Below, in pieces: positions 44,322-54,500 of a DNA stretch of 64,000 bases. The stretch comes from Chloroflexota bacterium (GTDB lineage: Bacteria > Chloroflexota > Anaerolineae > Promineifilales > Promineifilaceae). Both the position numbers and the translations under genes were made by a program. The notes beneath the pieces are model-generated. The model saw nothing but the letters and a program-made list of their open reading frames with translations. It ran no database searches and was not told the DNA's origin. The stretch spans positions 1 through 64,000 of the forward strand of contig JAJRYT010000139.1 of the NCBI GenBank assembly GCA_024275635.1. Reading direction: 5' to 3'. How positions within the stretch are numbered: the stretch's first letter is position 1; the number at the start of each line of letters is the position of its first letter.

Positions 44322-45185
44322 TCACCCCTGCCTCTCCTCATAGTGGTCACAACATTCATCTGTCAGCAGGATGTCGCTGTTACCGAGAACGTGCATGTGT
44401 CCGCCGTAGGCTTGCAGTAGATTGCGGGGTTCGAGAACGGCCGTTGCCACATCAAAAGCGACGATCTTCTTATTCAATAACATGATCCGGTCAAAGCGGG
44501 CCGCCGCCAGGTCTAGATCATGCGTTGCCACCAACACCGTCACGCCGTCAGGACGCAGCGCATCCAATATCTCAAAAATTTTCTCCTGATTCGGCACATC
44601 CAATCCAGCTAAAGGCTCATCCATTAACAACAGTTCCGCTTCCTGCGCCAGGGCGCGGGCGATAAACACCCGCTGCTGCTGCCCGCCAGACAGTTCGCCA
44701 ATTTGTTTTTTTGCCAGGCGCGCCGCGTTGACTCGCGCCAGGCTGTTTCTGACCAGTTCCCAATCACGGCGGCGGGGCCAGTGAAATAAACCTATCTGGC
44801 CCACGCGCCCCATCATGACCACATCCTCTACCGTCACCGGGAATGACCAATCTATCTGGCTGCGTTGGGGGACATAAGCAATGCAAATATGGCCGCTGGG
44901 ACCGTGTCCGTATACGTTCACTGAGCCGCGGCTGGGTTTCAGGGCGCCGACAATCAGCTTAAACAAGGTACTCTTACCCGCTCCATTCGGCCCAACGACA
45001 GCGATCCGTTCCCCGGCCTTCACCTGGAAGGAAACGGCTTCCAGGGCGAACTGGGCGCTTCGCGCTGAGGTGACGCCTTGCGCGCCTTCAGCGTAAGCGA
45101 CAAACACATCGTCTAGCTGGAGCGTCGGCGATGCCGGTTGATGGGTTACATGCCGGGGGATGATTTTGGCGACTAGGTTACTCAT
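44322..45185 (-). CDS. znuC: Zinc/metal ABC transporter ATPase
   Basis: The 287-residue ATPase has Walker A GPNGAGKSTL (about 60), signature [10 protein letters not shown] (about 164) and Walker B LLMDEPLAGLD (about 185), with a Q-loop at YVPQRSQIDWSFPVTV. The 30-residue lead before the core is unusual, and the tail ends with DECCDHYEERQ, a Cys/His patch that might touch metal. ATG 45185 is preferred over TTG 45200. It is 18 bases after znuA. Confidence 0.9.
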   Translation of the reverse strand: MSNLVAKIIPRHVTHQPASPTLQLDDVFVAYAEGAQGVTSARSAQFALEAVSFQVKAGERIAVVGPNGAGKSTLFKLIVGALKPSRGSVNVYGHGPSGHICIAYVPQRSQIDWSFPVTVEDVVMMGRVGQIGLFHWPRRRDWELVRNSLARVNAARLAKKQIGELSGGQQQRVFIARALAQEAELLLMDEPLAGLDVPNQEKIFEILDALRPDGVTVLVATHDLDLAAARFDRIMLLNKKIVAFDVATAVLEPRNLLQAYGGHMHVLGNSDILLTDECCDHYEERQG

Positions 45186-45203
45186 GTCATTAATCTTCAA
45201 TCT

Positions 45204-46259
45204 TTAATCTCTCGATCCAGTAATAATCGTGTCTAAATTTGCCCGCATCATGCCGATGTAACTATCGGCGCCGCTGCCGGGTTCCCCCAGCGCGCCCGTA
45301 TAAAGCGATAGTACCTGAACGGCCGTACAGCTTGCTAATTCAGCGGCCACTGACCGGGCTAACTGGTCGCTGGTTGAAGTTTCGGCAAAAATGGCGCAGA
45401 CGTTGGCCTGGTTCATGGTTTTTACCAATTCGGCCAGTTCGCTGGCTGAGGGCGCAGCCAGGGCGCTGGCGGCAGGCAGGATGGTTCCGATAACCTGGAA
45501 ATGATACCGGTCGGCAAAGTAGCCCAGGCTGTCATGGTTGGCGACGAGTTTACGGCCGTTTTCCGGGATTCCCTCGATTCGCTTTTCAAATTCAGCCATC
45601 AGCGCTTTCAATTCTTCCCGGTATACATCGGTATTTTGGTCATAAACGGCGGCATTGTCCGGGTCCAAATCGCTGAGGATGATTTTAATATTCGCCACCC
45701 ACTGAATGACATTGGCTGGATCGAACCAGACGTGGGGGTCGGGCGCGCCGTGGGCGTCATCGCCCTGGTTGGCGGCGGGCGTTAATTCGCGCGGATCGAT
45801 GCGGGCGGAGACGGCGACGATGGGAACGTCTCCGGCTACATTGGTTAGATTTTTGATCAGCCCTTCTTCCAAATTCCAGCCGTTGACAAAGATGATGTGG
45901 GCGTCGGCGACGGCCGTTAAATCCTGCGCCGACGGTTCATAGCTGTGCGGGTCCTGGCCCGGCGCTATCAACGTCGTCAATTCAATCGCCGCGCCGCCCA
46001 CCTGGGCAACCACATCCCCGATAATACTGGTGGTAGCGACGACTTTTAGTTTGCCGCCGTTTAGATCGACCGGTTCCAATGCCGGCAAGGACAGCATTTG
46101 TGAATCATGCGTGTGATCGTGATCATCAGCGGCCGTTTCATCAGCATGGTCATGCTCATCAGACGCGACGGTTTCGCCGCCAGCCGTCTGGCAGCCGGCC
46201 AACAACAGCCCTGCAAACAAAAACAGGGCGAACCCTGTTTGTAACGGTTTCCAATTCAT
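45204..46259 (-). CDS. znuA: Zinc-binding lipoprotein of ABC uptake system
   Basis: The product, 351 residues from ATG 46259, is a ZnuA-type receptor. A lipobox (FAGLLLAGC) anchors it. A His/Asp-rich stretch (DEHDHADET, then DDHDHTHDS) follows directly, and the binding domain starts at LKVVATTSIIGDVV. Metal ligands fit DPHSYEPSAQD, DPHVWFDP and NHDSLGYFA. The His-rich patch sits at the N-terminus rather than in the central loop of E. coli ZnuA. GTG 46271 overlaps the ribosome site (AGGAG), so ATG 46259 is preferred. It leads znuC, znuB and zur, with a candidate Zur box across its promoter. Confidence 0.92.
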   Translation of the reverse strand: MNWKPLQTGFALFLFAGLLLAGCQTAGGETVASDEHDHADETAADDHDHTHDSQMLSLPALEPVDLNGGKLKVVATTSIIGDVVAQVGGAAIELTTLIAPGQDPHSYEPSAQDLTAVADAHIIFVNGWNLEEGLIKNLTNVAGDVPIVAVSARIDPRELTPAANQGDDAHGAPDPHVWFDPANVIQWVANIKIILSDLDPDNAAVYDQNTDVYREELKALMAEFEKRIEGIPENGRKLVANHDSLGYFADRYHFQVIGTILPAASALAAPSASELAELVKTMNQANVCAIFAETSTSDQLARSVAAELASCTAVQVLSLYTGALGEPGSGADSYIGMMRANLDTIITGSRD

Positions 46260-46276
46260 TCTCGAAATCACTCCTA

Positions 46277-46293
46277 TTGATACTTTGTATCAA
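46277..46293. promoter_or_regulatory. Candidate Zur operator
   Basis: Perfect inverted repeat TTGATAC-TTT-GTATCAA, ending 17 bases before the znuA start and abutting the -10 box. Placement at the start of a zinc-uptake operon with its Fur-family gene fits zinc-dependent repression. Confidence 0.65.
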
Positions 46294-46320
46294 TTGTATT
46301 GCAAGATCGTTGATTGTCAA
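46293..46320 (-). promoter_or_regulatory. Sigma-70 promoter of znuA operon
   Basis: TTGACA (46320-46315) and TACAAT (46298-46293) on the minus strand, with a 16-base spacer. The palindrome 46277-46293 covers the start site. Confidence 0.7.
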
Positions 46321-46366
46321 GATTTAGAAGGTTCGTCAAATGCGGATAAGGGCTTGTTTTTTCACA

Positions 46367-49300
46367 TCAATCCACAAAGTCTGCGCCCAATCCTTCTTCC
46401 CAGACAGCCGCCACAATCTCATCCAAACTAACTGTTTTTTGCTGATTGGCAACGGCCGTTTCCCCCTCCGCCCCCACTGCCCCCACCAGTTCAGATCGCA
46501 GTCTCGCCGCCCCATCCTTCGTTACTTGCTCGGCGCCGGCATGATTCAAAACGGAGTTCAATAAGATGAAGGCCGATTGATTGCGACCTTGTTTTAATCG
46601 CAGTGCGGTGATTCCGACTAATGTTTCCAGTGTGATAGGAACAGCCTGGCAGGAAATAGATGTTGTCAACGCCTCCGCCAGCAGTTTTTGGGCTGATGCG
46701 GTTTCGTTCAGGGAAACGGCCGTTATCCCCAACACAGTCAAAGCGCGGGCCAAGCCATCTTTATCCCCTACTTCCTGGAAAATCGACAGGCTTTCTTGTC
46801 CCCATTCCCGCGCCAGAGCCGCTTCGCCCCGTATGTAGGCCAACCGGGCCAGCCCCAACAGCGGCCAGGCCACGCCTTGTTGGTCGCCCGCCTCGCGGAA
46901 AACGGTCAGGCTGGTTTGGCATTGTTCTTCGGCCAGGTTCAGGCGGCCGCGAGCGATTGCCACCAGCCCTAACGTGTACGTCAACAGCCCTATCCCGCGC
47001 TGGTCGCCCAACGTCCGGCAAATGGATAACCCTTCCCGGCAATACTGCTCAGCCGCATCGTAATCGCCCAAAGCGTAAGCGGCCGTGCCTAAATGACCCA
47101 AATTACGCGCCGCGCCGGCCCGGTAGCCAATTTCCCGGCAAATCGCCAGGCTTTCTTGATAAAACTGCTGCGCTTCGGCAAACTCCCCTGACTGGCGGGC
47201 CGTGTGTCCCAGGTTGGTTAAAGGGAACGTTATCAAAAAGCGGTCGCCAATACTCTGGCAGATGGCAGCGCATTCCTGGTAAAGACGCCTGGTTTCCTGT
47301 GGGTCGTCAGTAACAATCCCCAAATTGTTGAGCGCGCGGGCCATGCCCCATAAATCGCCCATTTCCTGCGCGATGCGGCGGCTTTCTTGTAGCAGTTTCT
47401 GCGTTTTGGCCAAATCCTGGGGGATGATGGCCTGGTTATTGAGCGTCCGGGCGACACCCCATTTATCGTCAATCTGGCGATAGATGTCCAGGCTTTGCCG
47501 ATAGAAGGATTGCGCCTGATCATACTGGCTCAAACTCCAGGCGACATAGCCCAGGTTGTTGCGCGCAAAGGCAATGTCGGCCTGGGTTTCCGCTGTCGTC
47601 GCCAATGCTTGCGCGATGTCGAGGCTTTCTTGCAAAAGGGTTTGCGCTTCCTCATAGCGTCCCAGCCGGTGGCAAAACCGTCCTTGCCGGGCCAGCGTTT
47701 TGGCCCGCGCAGACAGCCGCTGGTTGTCATGTGTCATTTGTTCCTGGCCGCTGATTAAACTATCGGCTGTCTTCAAAGCTTGGGCCGCCATCTGAAACAT
47801 GGCGACGCCTTCCTGGAAATTGCTGCGCATTTCGTAGAAAAGGAACAGGCTTTCAGCGGCCATATCCAGAGAGGCGCTGTCTCGCGCAGCTGCCGCCCAC
47901 TGCCAGGCCAGACGGATATTCTCGATTTCGGCGCTAATTTCGGCCAGCGCTTCTTGTTGGCGGCCTCCTTTCAAGTCGCGCTGGTGCTGTTGCAAGAAGC
48001 CGGCAAAGTAACGACTGTGTTTGATTTTGATGGCCTGTTGTTCGTGGGGCAGGGCGTGTCTCTTCTCGGCGCCGTAAGGGCGCAGCGCTTCGGGAATGGC
48101 GTAACGGCCGTTTCCCACCCCACGCAGCAGTGATTTATCAAGCAAAACGGAAATCTGGGCCAGTTTTGTGCCGGTTACGGCCGTTGCCGCCGCCCGATCA
48201 AAGCCGCCGCGAAAGACAGACAGTTGGCGGAACGCGGTTTGCTCCGTGGCCGTCAGCAAGTTCCACGAATGGTCAAAGACGGCCCGCAAACTGCGATGAC
48301 GTTCTGGCAAGTCGCGCAGGCTGGTTGCCAGAAAATCGAGATTGGTTTTGATTTCGGCAGCTATTTCGCGGCCGGGCAGGGCGCGTACCCAGGCGGCGGC
48401 CAATTCGATGCCTAACGGCAGGCCATCTACCAATTGGCATATGCGGGCGATGGCTTCCAAGTTATCCTCAGCCGAAAAGTCGGCGGCGAGGCGGCGGGCG
48501 GTTTGTAGGAAGAGTTGGATGGCGGCGTGGTCTTGGCGGGAAACGGCCGTGCCATCGGCGGGATACGATAAACCATGCACTGCCATCACCCATTCGCCGC
48601 GCAATTGGAGCCGTTCCCGCGAAGTGACCAGCAGTTGCACGTGGGGAGCCTGGCTCCAGATTTTAGGCAGCAAATCCGCGCCCGCCAGCAAATGCTCGAA
48701 ATTATCGAGGATGAGCAGCAACCTTTTTTGGCGCAAATAGTCGAGGAGTTGTTGTTGGGGGGCGGAACGGCCGTAAAACGAAAACCCCAGCGCATCCGCA
48801 ATCGCCGCTGTCAGGAAACGGGCATCGCTAACCGGGGCCAGCGACACAAAGGCGCAGCCGTCTGTGAAAAGGTCTGGATAATGATGCGCCACGGCCAGCG
48901 CCAGCCGGGTTTTGCCCATCCCGCCAACGCCAATCAAAGTCAAAAGCCGGCAATCTGGATCCGTTAATCGCTGCCAAATTTGGGCTAGTTCAGTGGCGCG
49001 GCCGACAAGCGGCGTTGTTGGCAAGGGGCGGGTCGCTGGCTTGATGCGTTTTGTGCCGGTTGCGGCCGCTAATCCAGCGTCACGAATCTGAGTGTACAGC
49101 GCTGTCGTTTCCGCATCTGGGGCGACGCCCAATTCTTCTGTCAAAACACGTTGGCAAGTTTGGTGCTGGCGCAGCGCGGCCGTGCGCTGGCCGTGAGTCG
49201 CGTATAACTGCATCAACTGCCTGTGCGCCGGTTCATGTAAAGGGTCGAGAGCCAGCCAACGCTGAGCACAGGCAATCGCGCGATCAGACTGCCCTTCTGC

Positions 49301-49822
49301 TGCGTAACAGCGCGCTAACTGGCTTAAAACGCGGCTCAACTGGCGCTGCCAATTATCCGCCTGAAAACGCTGCCACTCGTCAAACGCGGCGCTGTTGGTC
49401 AGGCTAAATCCGGCCATGAAATCACTGCCGTAAAGCGCGGCCGCTTGGGCGAGATGGGGCAGACGTTGGGGACATGATTCATTCTCGGCATGTTCAAGCA
49501 AGGCAGCGAATTGGAGCGCATCGCATTCTATAAAAGCCAGGTCTAAACCAATGGCTTCTCTTTCAACAATCAACCCGGTTCCTCCCAGCGCTTTTTTCAG
49601 AGCCGACAGGGTTGTTCGCAGCGCCGCCCGGCCGCGACGATGGTCTAATTCCGGCCAAAGCAAAGCGACGAGGCTTTCGCGGCTGTGGGGCTGGGCTGTG
49701 ATAACCAGATAGGCAATGAGGGCGATGGCTTTGCGCGTGTTGACAGTAACGGGTTTGCCGTCCCGTTCTATTTGGGGCGCTCCTAGTAATTGCACATTGA
49801 TTGTTTTCATAACGCTGCCCAT
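46367..49822 (-). CDS. SARP/BTAD-type regulator with NB-ARC ATPase and TPR repeats
   Basis: The 1151-residue regulator begins with an OmpR-type winged helix (about 5-95). A BTAD helical domain (about 100-245) follows, with the typical YAAEGQSDRAIACAQRWLAL and LGVAPDAETTALY. An AAA/STAND ATPase has Walker A GVGGMGKTRLALA (near 300) and LLLILDNFEHLL. About a dozen TPR repeats (640-1080) hold repeated LYQE/FYQESL(A/D)I patterns. Such proteins act as ligand- or stress-gated transcription activators. ATG 49822 is used, and ATG 49810 is an alternative. It is divergent from the pilin gene across a 108-base gap with paired dyads. Confidence 0.88.
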   Translation of the reverse strand: MGSVMKTINVQLLGAPQIERDGKPVTVNTRKAIALIAYLVITAQPHSRESLVALLWPELDHRRGRAALRTTLSALKKALGGTGLIVEREAIGLDLAFIECDALQFAALLEHAENESCPQRLPHLAQAAALYGSDFMAGFSLTNSAAFDEWQRFQADNWQRQLSRVLSQLARCYAAEGQSDRAIACAQRWLALDPLHEPAHRQLMQLYATHGQRTAALRQHQTCQRVLTEELGVAPDAETTALYTQIRDAGLAAATGTKRIKPATRPLPTTPLVGRATELAQIWQRLTDPDCRLLTLIGVGGMGKTRLALAVAHHYPDLFTDGCAFVSLAPVSDARFLTAAIADALGFSFYGRSAPQQQLLDYLRQKRLLLILDNFEHLLAGADLLPKIWSQAPHVQLLVTSRERLQLRGEWVMAVHGLSYPADGTAVSRQDHAAIQLFLQTARRLAADFSAEDNLEAIARICQLVDGLPLGIELAAAWVRALPGREIAAEIKTNLDFLATSLRDLPERHRSLRAVFDHSWNLLTATEQTAFRQLSVFRGGFDRAAATAVTGTKLAQISVLLDKSLLRGVGNGRYAIPEALRPYGAEKRHALPHEQQAIKIKHSRYFAGFLQQHQRDLKGGRQQEALAEISAEIENIRLAWQWAAAARDSASLDMAAESLFLFYEMRSNFQEGVAMFQMAAQALKTADSLISGQEQMTHDNQRLSARAKTLARQGRFCHRLGRYEEAQTLLQESLDIAQALATTAETQADIAFARNNLGYVAWSLSQYDQAQSFYRQSLDIYRQIDDKWGVARTLNNQAIIPQDLAKTQKLLQESRRIAQEMGDLWGMARALNNLGIVTDDPQETRRLYQECAAICQSIGDRFLITFPLTNLGHTARQSGEFAEAQQFYQESLAICREIGYRAGAARNLGHLGTAAYALGDYDAAEQYCREGLSICRTLGDQRGIGLLTYTLGLVAIARGRLNLAEEQCQTSLTVFREAGDQQGVAWPLLGLARLAYIRGEAALAREWGQESLSIFQEVGDKDGLARALTVLGITAVSLNETASAQKLLAEALTTSISCQAVPITLETLVGITALRLKQGRNQSAFILLNSVLNHAGAEQVTKDGAARLRSELVGAVGAEGETAVANQQKTVSLDEIVAAVWEEGLGADFVD

Positions 49823-49868
49823 GACGATCTCATGACGGCCGTTCTGTACCCTGGCTTCATATTATTTA

Positions 49869-49900
49869 GTCTACCGACGGTAGACCTACCAACGGTAGAC
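49869..49900. promoter_or_regulatory. Two tandem dyads between regulator and pilin
   Basis: GTCTACCG-A-CGGTAGAC (49869-49885) is a perfect palindrome. CTACC-AAC-GGTAG follows at 49886-49898, so the half-site TACCNACGGTAGAC repeats with a 15-base period. The site lies 47 bases from the regulator start and 31 bases before the pilin start. Confidence 0.6.
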
Positions 49901-49930
49901 ATTCACCTAATTGATTCACGGAGGTTACTC

Positions 49931-50146
49931 ATGTTTCTATCACGATTCGTTTATTTTATTGTTGCGCTCTGGGCGCCGTTCCTCATACCGGGCAAACTGC
50001 GCCATGAGAAAGGGCAGGGTTTGGTGGAGTACGCGCTGGTTCTGGTACTGGTCGCCGTTGTCGTCATCGCCATCCTCACCCTCCTCGGTCCGCAAATCGG
50101 CAATGTGTTCTCTCGGATTACCTGCGGTCTGGATTCTGCTTGCTGA
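49931..50146 (+). CDS. Flp-type pilin
   Basis: The 71-residue protein has a short basic lead (about 25 residues) then GQGLVEYALVLVLVAVVVIA, the typical start of Flp/Fap type IVb pilins: Gly before the cleaved prepilin region and Glu at +5 of the mature protein. The mature form would be about 45 residues. GGAGG precedes ATG 49931, so longer frames from 49790 are rejected. No prepilin peptidase or TadABC gene is in the window, so it relies on distant genes. A terminator-like hairpin follows at 50169-50206. Confidence 0.88.
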   Translation: MFLSRFVYFIVALWAPFLIPGKLRHEKGQGLVEYALVLVLVAVVVIAILTLLGPQIGNVFSRITCGLDSAC

Positions 50147-50168
50147 GTAATCGAGCGCCGGTTAGTAC

Positions 50169-50206
50169 ATGGCGTTTCCACCCGATTTGGGCAATGGAAG
50201 CGCCAT
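50169..50206 (+). terminator. Hairpin after pilin gene
   Basis: ATGGCGTTTCCA and TGGAAGCGCCAT pair with one G-U around a 14-base loop, 23 bases after the stop. A short T-rich segment follows. Confidence 0.6.
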
Positions 50207-50324
50207 GCGCTTGTTTGTATGCTTACAGTGTACCTGATCGCCCTGGCCTTTGTCATGGCAAGATGGCTTGAAATCAGGAAAAACGATCTGGACAGTTAGA
50301 CTATAATGAAGGCAGGAGAAAACG

Positions 50325-51392
50325 ATGTCTATTCCCTGGATTATTGCCGCGATAGCGCTAGTCTTGACGCCAGTTGTTTTGGCCCATGAATTGGGGCACT
50401 TTCTTGCGGCCCGTCTATGCGGGATTCAGATTGAGGAGTTTGGTCTGGGCCTGCCGCCGCGCGCCGCTAAATTGTTTGAACATAACGGCGCCCTTTTTTC
50501 CCTCAATTGGATTCCGCTGGGAGGCTTTGTGCGTCCTGCCGGCGAGAATGATCCTACTGTACCCGGCGGGTTGGCTGCTTCTTCCTGGTTGGCCCGGTTG
50601 TTTGTGCTGACGGCGGGTGCGGGGGCTAATTTTCTCGCGGCTGTGGTTGTGTTGTGGTTGGCGTTTATGCTGGGATCGAAAGCGACGGAGGTAACGGCCG
50701 TACTGCCCAATTCGCCCGCCATAACTGCCGGATTACAATCGGGTGATGTTTTGCTAGAGATGAATGGCATTACAGTGGATGGCCCCAAAATCATGGCCGA
50801 TATGGTGTACAATTACGGTGGTCAAGAACTTGACATAATAATTTTACGGGATGGCAAACAGATTTCATTGCGCGTAACGCCCCGACTGCCCGGCGAGTAT
50901 GATGCGTCGCGCGAAGGGCCGATTGGCATCGAGGTTGATCAACTTAGCAGCGATGTTTATTTGCACCGCACGCCGCGCGAAGCGGCCGTTGAGGCCATTA
51001 ATTACGTATCCCAGGTCGTTTCTTCTACTTTGAAAGCGCCGGGCCAATTGATTCGTGGCGAGATGAGCGCCGAGGATGCGCGGCCGGTCAGCGTGGTGGG
51101 ACTCAGCCAGATAGCGGGCCGGGCGGCGGCCAATTCAGTGATTACATCCAGCTTATTCCCCCTTTTGTTGATGATTGGCCTGATTAGCTCCGCGCTTGGT
51201 TTGACGCAATTATTACCGTTGCCTGCTTTAGATGGCGGGCGGATTGTGTTTGTGTTAGTTGAAGCGGTTCGTGGTCGCCGCGTGGCCCCGGAGCGGGAAA
51301 CGGCCGTTCACCGGATTGGAATATACACCTTGCTCTTGCTGATGGCTATCTTAATCCTGCAGGATATTATTGACCCGATACTTCCTTTTTGA
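50325..51392 (+). CDS. rseP: Site-2 protease, RseP/M50 family
   Basis: Membrane-embedded zinc protease that cleaves anti-sigma factors or other membrane proteins. The 355-residue protein has HELGHFLAARL in the first helix (about residue 21), a PDZ domain (about 120-190; VLPNSPAITAGLQSGDVLLEMNG) and the C-terminal motif PALDGGRIVFVLVEA (about 305). That motif carries the catalytic Asp of the M50 family. A perfect TATAAT (50302-50307) lies upstream, but no good -35. AGGAG is at 50313. No sigma/anti-sigma pair is adjacent, so the substrate is unknown. Confidence 0.9.
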   Translation: MSIPWIIAAIALVLTPVVLAHELGHFLAARLCGIQIEEFGLGLPPRAAKLFEHNGALFSLNWIPLGGFVRPAGENDPTVPGGLAASSWLARLFVLTAGAGANFLAAVVVLWLAFMLGSKATEVTAVLPNSPAITAGLQSGDVLLEMNGITVDGPKIMADMVYNYGGQELDIIILRDGKQISLRVTPRLPGEYDASREGPIGIEVDQLSSDVYLHRTPREAAVEAINYVSQVVSSTLKAPGQLIRGEMSAEDARPVSVVGLSQIAGRAAANSVITSSLFPLLLMIGLISSALGLTQLLPLPALDGGRIVFVLVEAVRGRRVAPERETAVHRIGIYTLLLLMAILILQDIIDPILPF

Positions 51393-51458
51393 GTTTATCA
51401 CGCTTTATCGCCTCTAATTCATTCCCCAATAACGCCCATAGATACTCTTACCCGTGAG

Positions 51459-51484
51459 CGGTAATCCGTAATCGGTAATCCGTT
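51459..51484. repeat. Short GTAATCCGT repeat
   Basis: GGTAATCCGTAATCGGTAATCCG, a shorter relative of the heptamers at 9938-9980. It is followed by CACGGACTCCGGGTTACGGG, similar in wording to the 21-bp units at 9997-10059. Confidence 0.7.
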
Positions 51485-51552
51485 GTGCCTACCTCTGGAA
51501 AATCACTACGAATAACGGTACACGGACTCCGGGTTACGGGTACTTTGCTGTT

Positions 51553-54500
51553 TCAGGGCGTATCCAGAGAGGCAGTCAGGCACTGGCCGCCGGGGAAGAA
51601 TTGTTGCAGGTATTGGAAGCACTCGTCGGCGGTTAACGGCCGTGCCGCCAGCGCCAGCCCCCGTTCCAACAGTTCAGCCACACTTTCCAGCGTGATAATC
51701 TGCGCCGTCCGGTCAGAACTGGCCGTCGCCAGATGGGCGCCGTCAGGCGTAAACACAACATCATGCACGATGGACGTGCCTTCTAACAATGTCCGTAAAG
51801 GTTGGCCGGTCGCCGTATCCCACAACTTAGCCGTGCCATCGGCGCTGGAGGTTGCCAGACGCGAACCATCCGGGCTGAAAGCCACACTCAATACCGCGCC
51901 GGCATGGCCGGCAAAGGTGCGCTGCATTTCCCCCGATTCCCAATCCCATACCCTGGCTGTCCCATCGCTGCCGGCCGCAGCCAGAGAAGTGTTGTCGGCG
52001 CTGAAGGCCATATCATTCACAGCGCCTTCCAGTTCGGCGAAAACGGCGGCCTGTTCTCCAGAGGTCACATTCCAAATCGTGATGCGCCCGGCGCTGTCGC
52101 CGGTCAGCAGTTGCGACCCATCCGGGCTGAAAATAACGCTGTTTGCCGGACTCGCGCCGTTATCAGAATTATCGAATTTTGCCAGCCTCGTGCCGTCGAC
52201 CGCATCCCAAACACGAGCCAATCCATCCTCGCTGGCCGTTGCTAGCCACGCGCCATCGGGGCTGAACGCCACTGCATTTACCGGCCCGCCATGATCTAAA
52301 TTTTGTAGTACGCGCCCGGAAGCCAAATCCCAAATATAAGCAATATGATCCTCGCCAGCCGAAGCCAGACGAGCTGAATCGGGGCTGTAGGCAACGTCAT
52401 TAACAGCCGCATTATGCCCCGTCAATGTTCGTTCCAAATCGCCAGAGACGGCATTCCACAATTTGATTGTTGCATCGCCGCTGCCGGTGGCCACGAGTGT
52501 GCCATCGCCGTTCACAGCCGCGCCCAAAACGGCGGCCGTATGCCCGGTCAAAATCGTGGGCGTGAAGCTGGGCTGGATGTTCCACAATTTAGCCCGGCTG
52601 TCCTGACCGGCCGTAGCAAATTGTTGGCTTGCGGGATTAAAGGCGATGGCCGAAACGCCGCCGCCATGACCCAGAAGCGTGTATTCGGCGCGGCCGGTCT
52701 CCCTGTTCCATACTTTAACCGTGCCGTCGGCGCTGGCTGTCATCATGCGAATCGTTGCGTTCGGATCGTCGGGGGCGGCCGGACTAAAAGCCACATCCCA
52801 AATGGAACTGGCATGGCCGGTTAAGGTGAACAACAAAGGGTAATCTACCTGGGTAAAGTCCCTGACTCGGGCCGTGCCGTCGGCGTAGCCGATGAGTAAC
52901 TGCTCGCCATCGGGGCTGATGGCGATGGCATTGGCCGTAATTGGTTTGCCATCATCACCCAATATAGGCTCAATGGAACGAATGGATATGCCAATGTCTA
53001 AATTCCAGATGATGACCCGGCCGTCCTCGCCACCGCTGACTAACTGCGTGGCATCGGGGGTGAAGGCGACATCATTGACCCGGTCTTCATGACCGAAGAG
53101 GTTGTATTTTTGGTCTATCAGTCGGACATTCCAAACGCTTACGGAAGAATCGCCGTTGGCGATGGCTAACAGTGCGCCATCCTGGCTGAAAGTGATGGAT
53201 TGGACTGTGCCGTGGCTGCCGCCAAGCACGCTCCGGCGTAGGCCGGTGTTGGGATTCCAGAGGATGACAAAGCCGTCTTCGCTGCCGGTGGCCAGGTAAC
53301 GATCATCGGGGCTGAAAGCGGCGCTGGTCACGGCCCGTCGGTGATCGTTGAGGGTCAGCAGTTCTTGTCCTGAAGCGACGTCCCAGATTTTAACGGCCGT
53401 ATCCGCGCTCGCCGTGGCAATATGTGTCCCATCAAAATTGTAGGCCACATCATTGACGCCTTCGGTATGGCCGGTAAGAGTCTGTTGCAGTTGGAGGGCT
53501 TGCAGGGCCTGGTAAAGCGCGTTTTCGGCCGTCAACGGCGGTGTTTCACCCTCAGCCAGGTTGACATTGACCGCTTCCAGAGCCAACAACAAACTCAACT
53601 GCGTGTCGCTGCCTAGTTGATCAAGCGAACTGGCAGCCAAGGAACGGGCGATGACCTGGCGTGTTTGCGCCTCGGCTTCGGCGGCGCTGGCCTCGGCTTT
53701 GTTGGCATTTTCCAACGCTTCCAATTTAGCGGTTGCTTCAGCGGCAGCGCTGGCTTCGGCCTCCTCTTTGGCCTTTGCAGCTTCTTCGGCGCTGATTTCA
53801 GCCTCCTCTTTGGCTTTTTCAGCTTCAGCCTGCGCTTGAATTGCTTCATCGCGCGCTTTCTCAGCATCATCGCGCGCCTTGTTAGCGTCAAGGGCCAAAC
53901 CAGCCGCGATTCTTTCATTGTCTCTCGCTTCAGCGGCATTGCGATTGGCGTCTATGCCGTTTTTGATTGCAACACCAGCGGCGATCAAAGCCAAAATCAT
54001 AACGATGGCCAGGTAGCGGGCGCGTATCGTCAACTTTCTAGCGGCCTCTGCCTTTTCCTCGGCGCGGCGGCGTTCGGTCTCGGCCAGGGCATGGGCCTGA
54101 GCCAATTCGCGTTCACGGGCGGCGCGTTTTTCGGCTTCGGCTTGCTGTTCGGCCGTCTGGCTGGCGGTTATGAATTCGGTTTCTAGTTCATTCAGGTCGG
54201 CAAGGGCAGCGGCTTCGGCTAATAACACGCCGCGCCAGAGGCCGCTGGGGTCGCGGTTGAGAGCGCGCCATTGTTCAGCAACGGCCGTTAACCGGAACCG
54301 CTTCCGCATACGCTCCCGTTCATCCTCTAACCAGCCCACCAGCCGCGGCCAATTGCGAATCAACGCTTCATGGGCGATTTCGATCTGGATGTCATCGAGC
54401 GTATCCCCTTCCGTCAGCCGTACCAATCGGGTGTCAATGAGCTTATCGAGCGCCTGGTCTACACGATACCGGGCTTCTCCTTTTTCATAAAGCGTCCGGC

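Noticed and set aside
46660-47313. Open frame of 217 codons opposite the SARP regulator
   Set aside because: Composition mirrors the TPR repeats on the other strand, with no start signal or family match.
49790-49930. Longer N-terminus of the pilin
   Set aside because: GGAGG directly precedes ATG 49931 and the extra residues run through the paired dyads.
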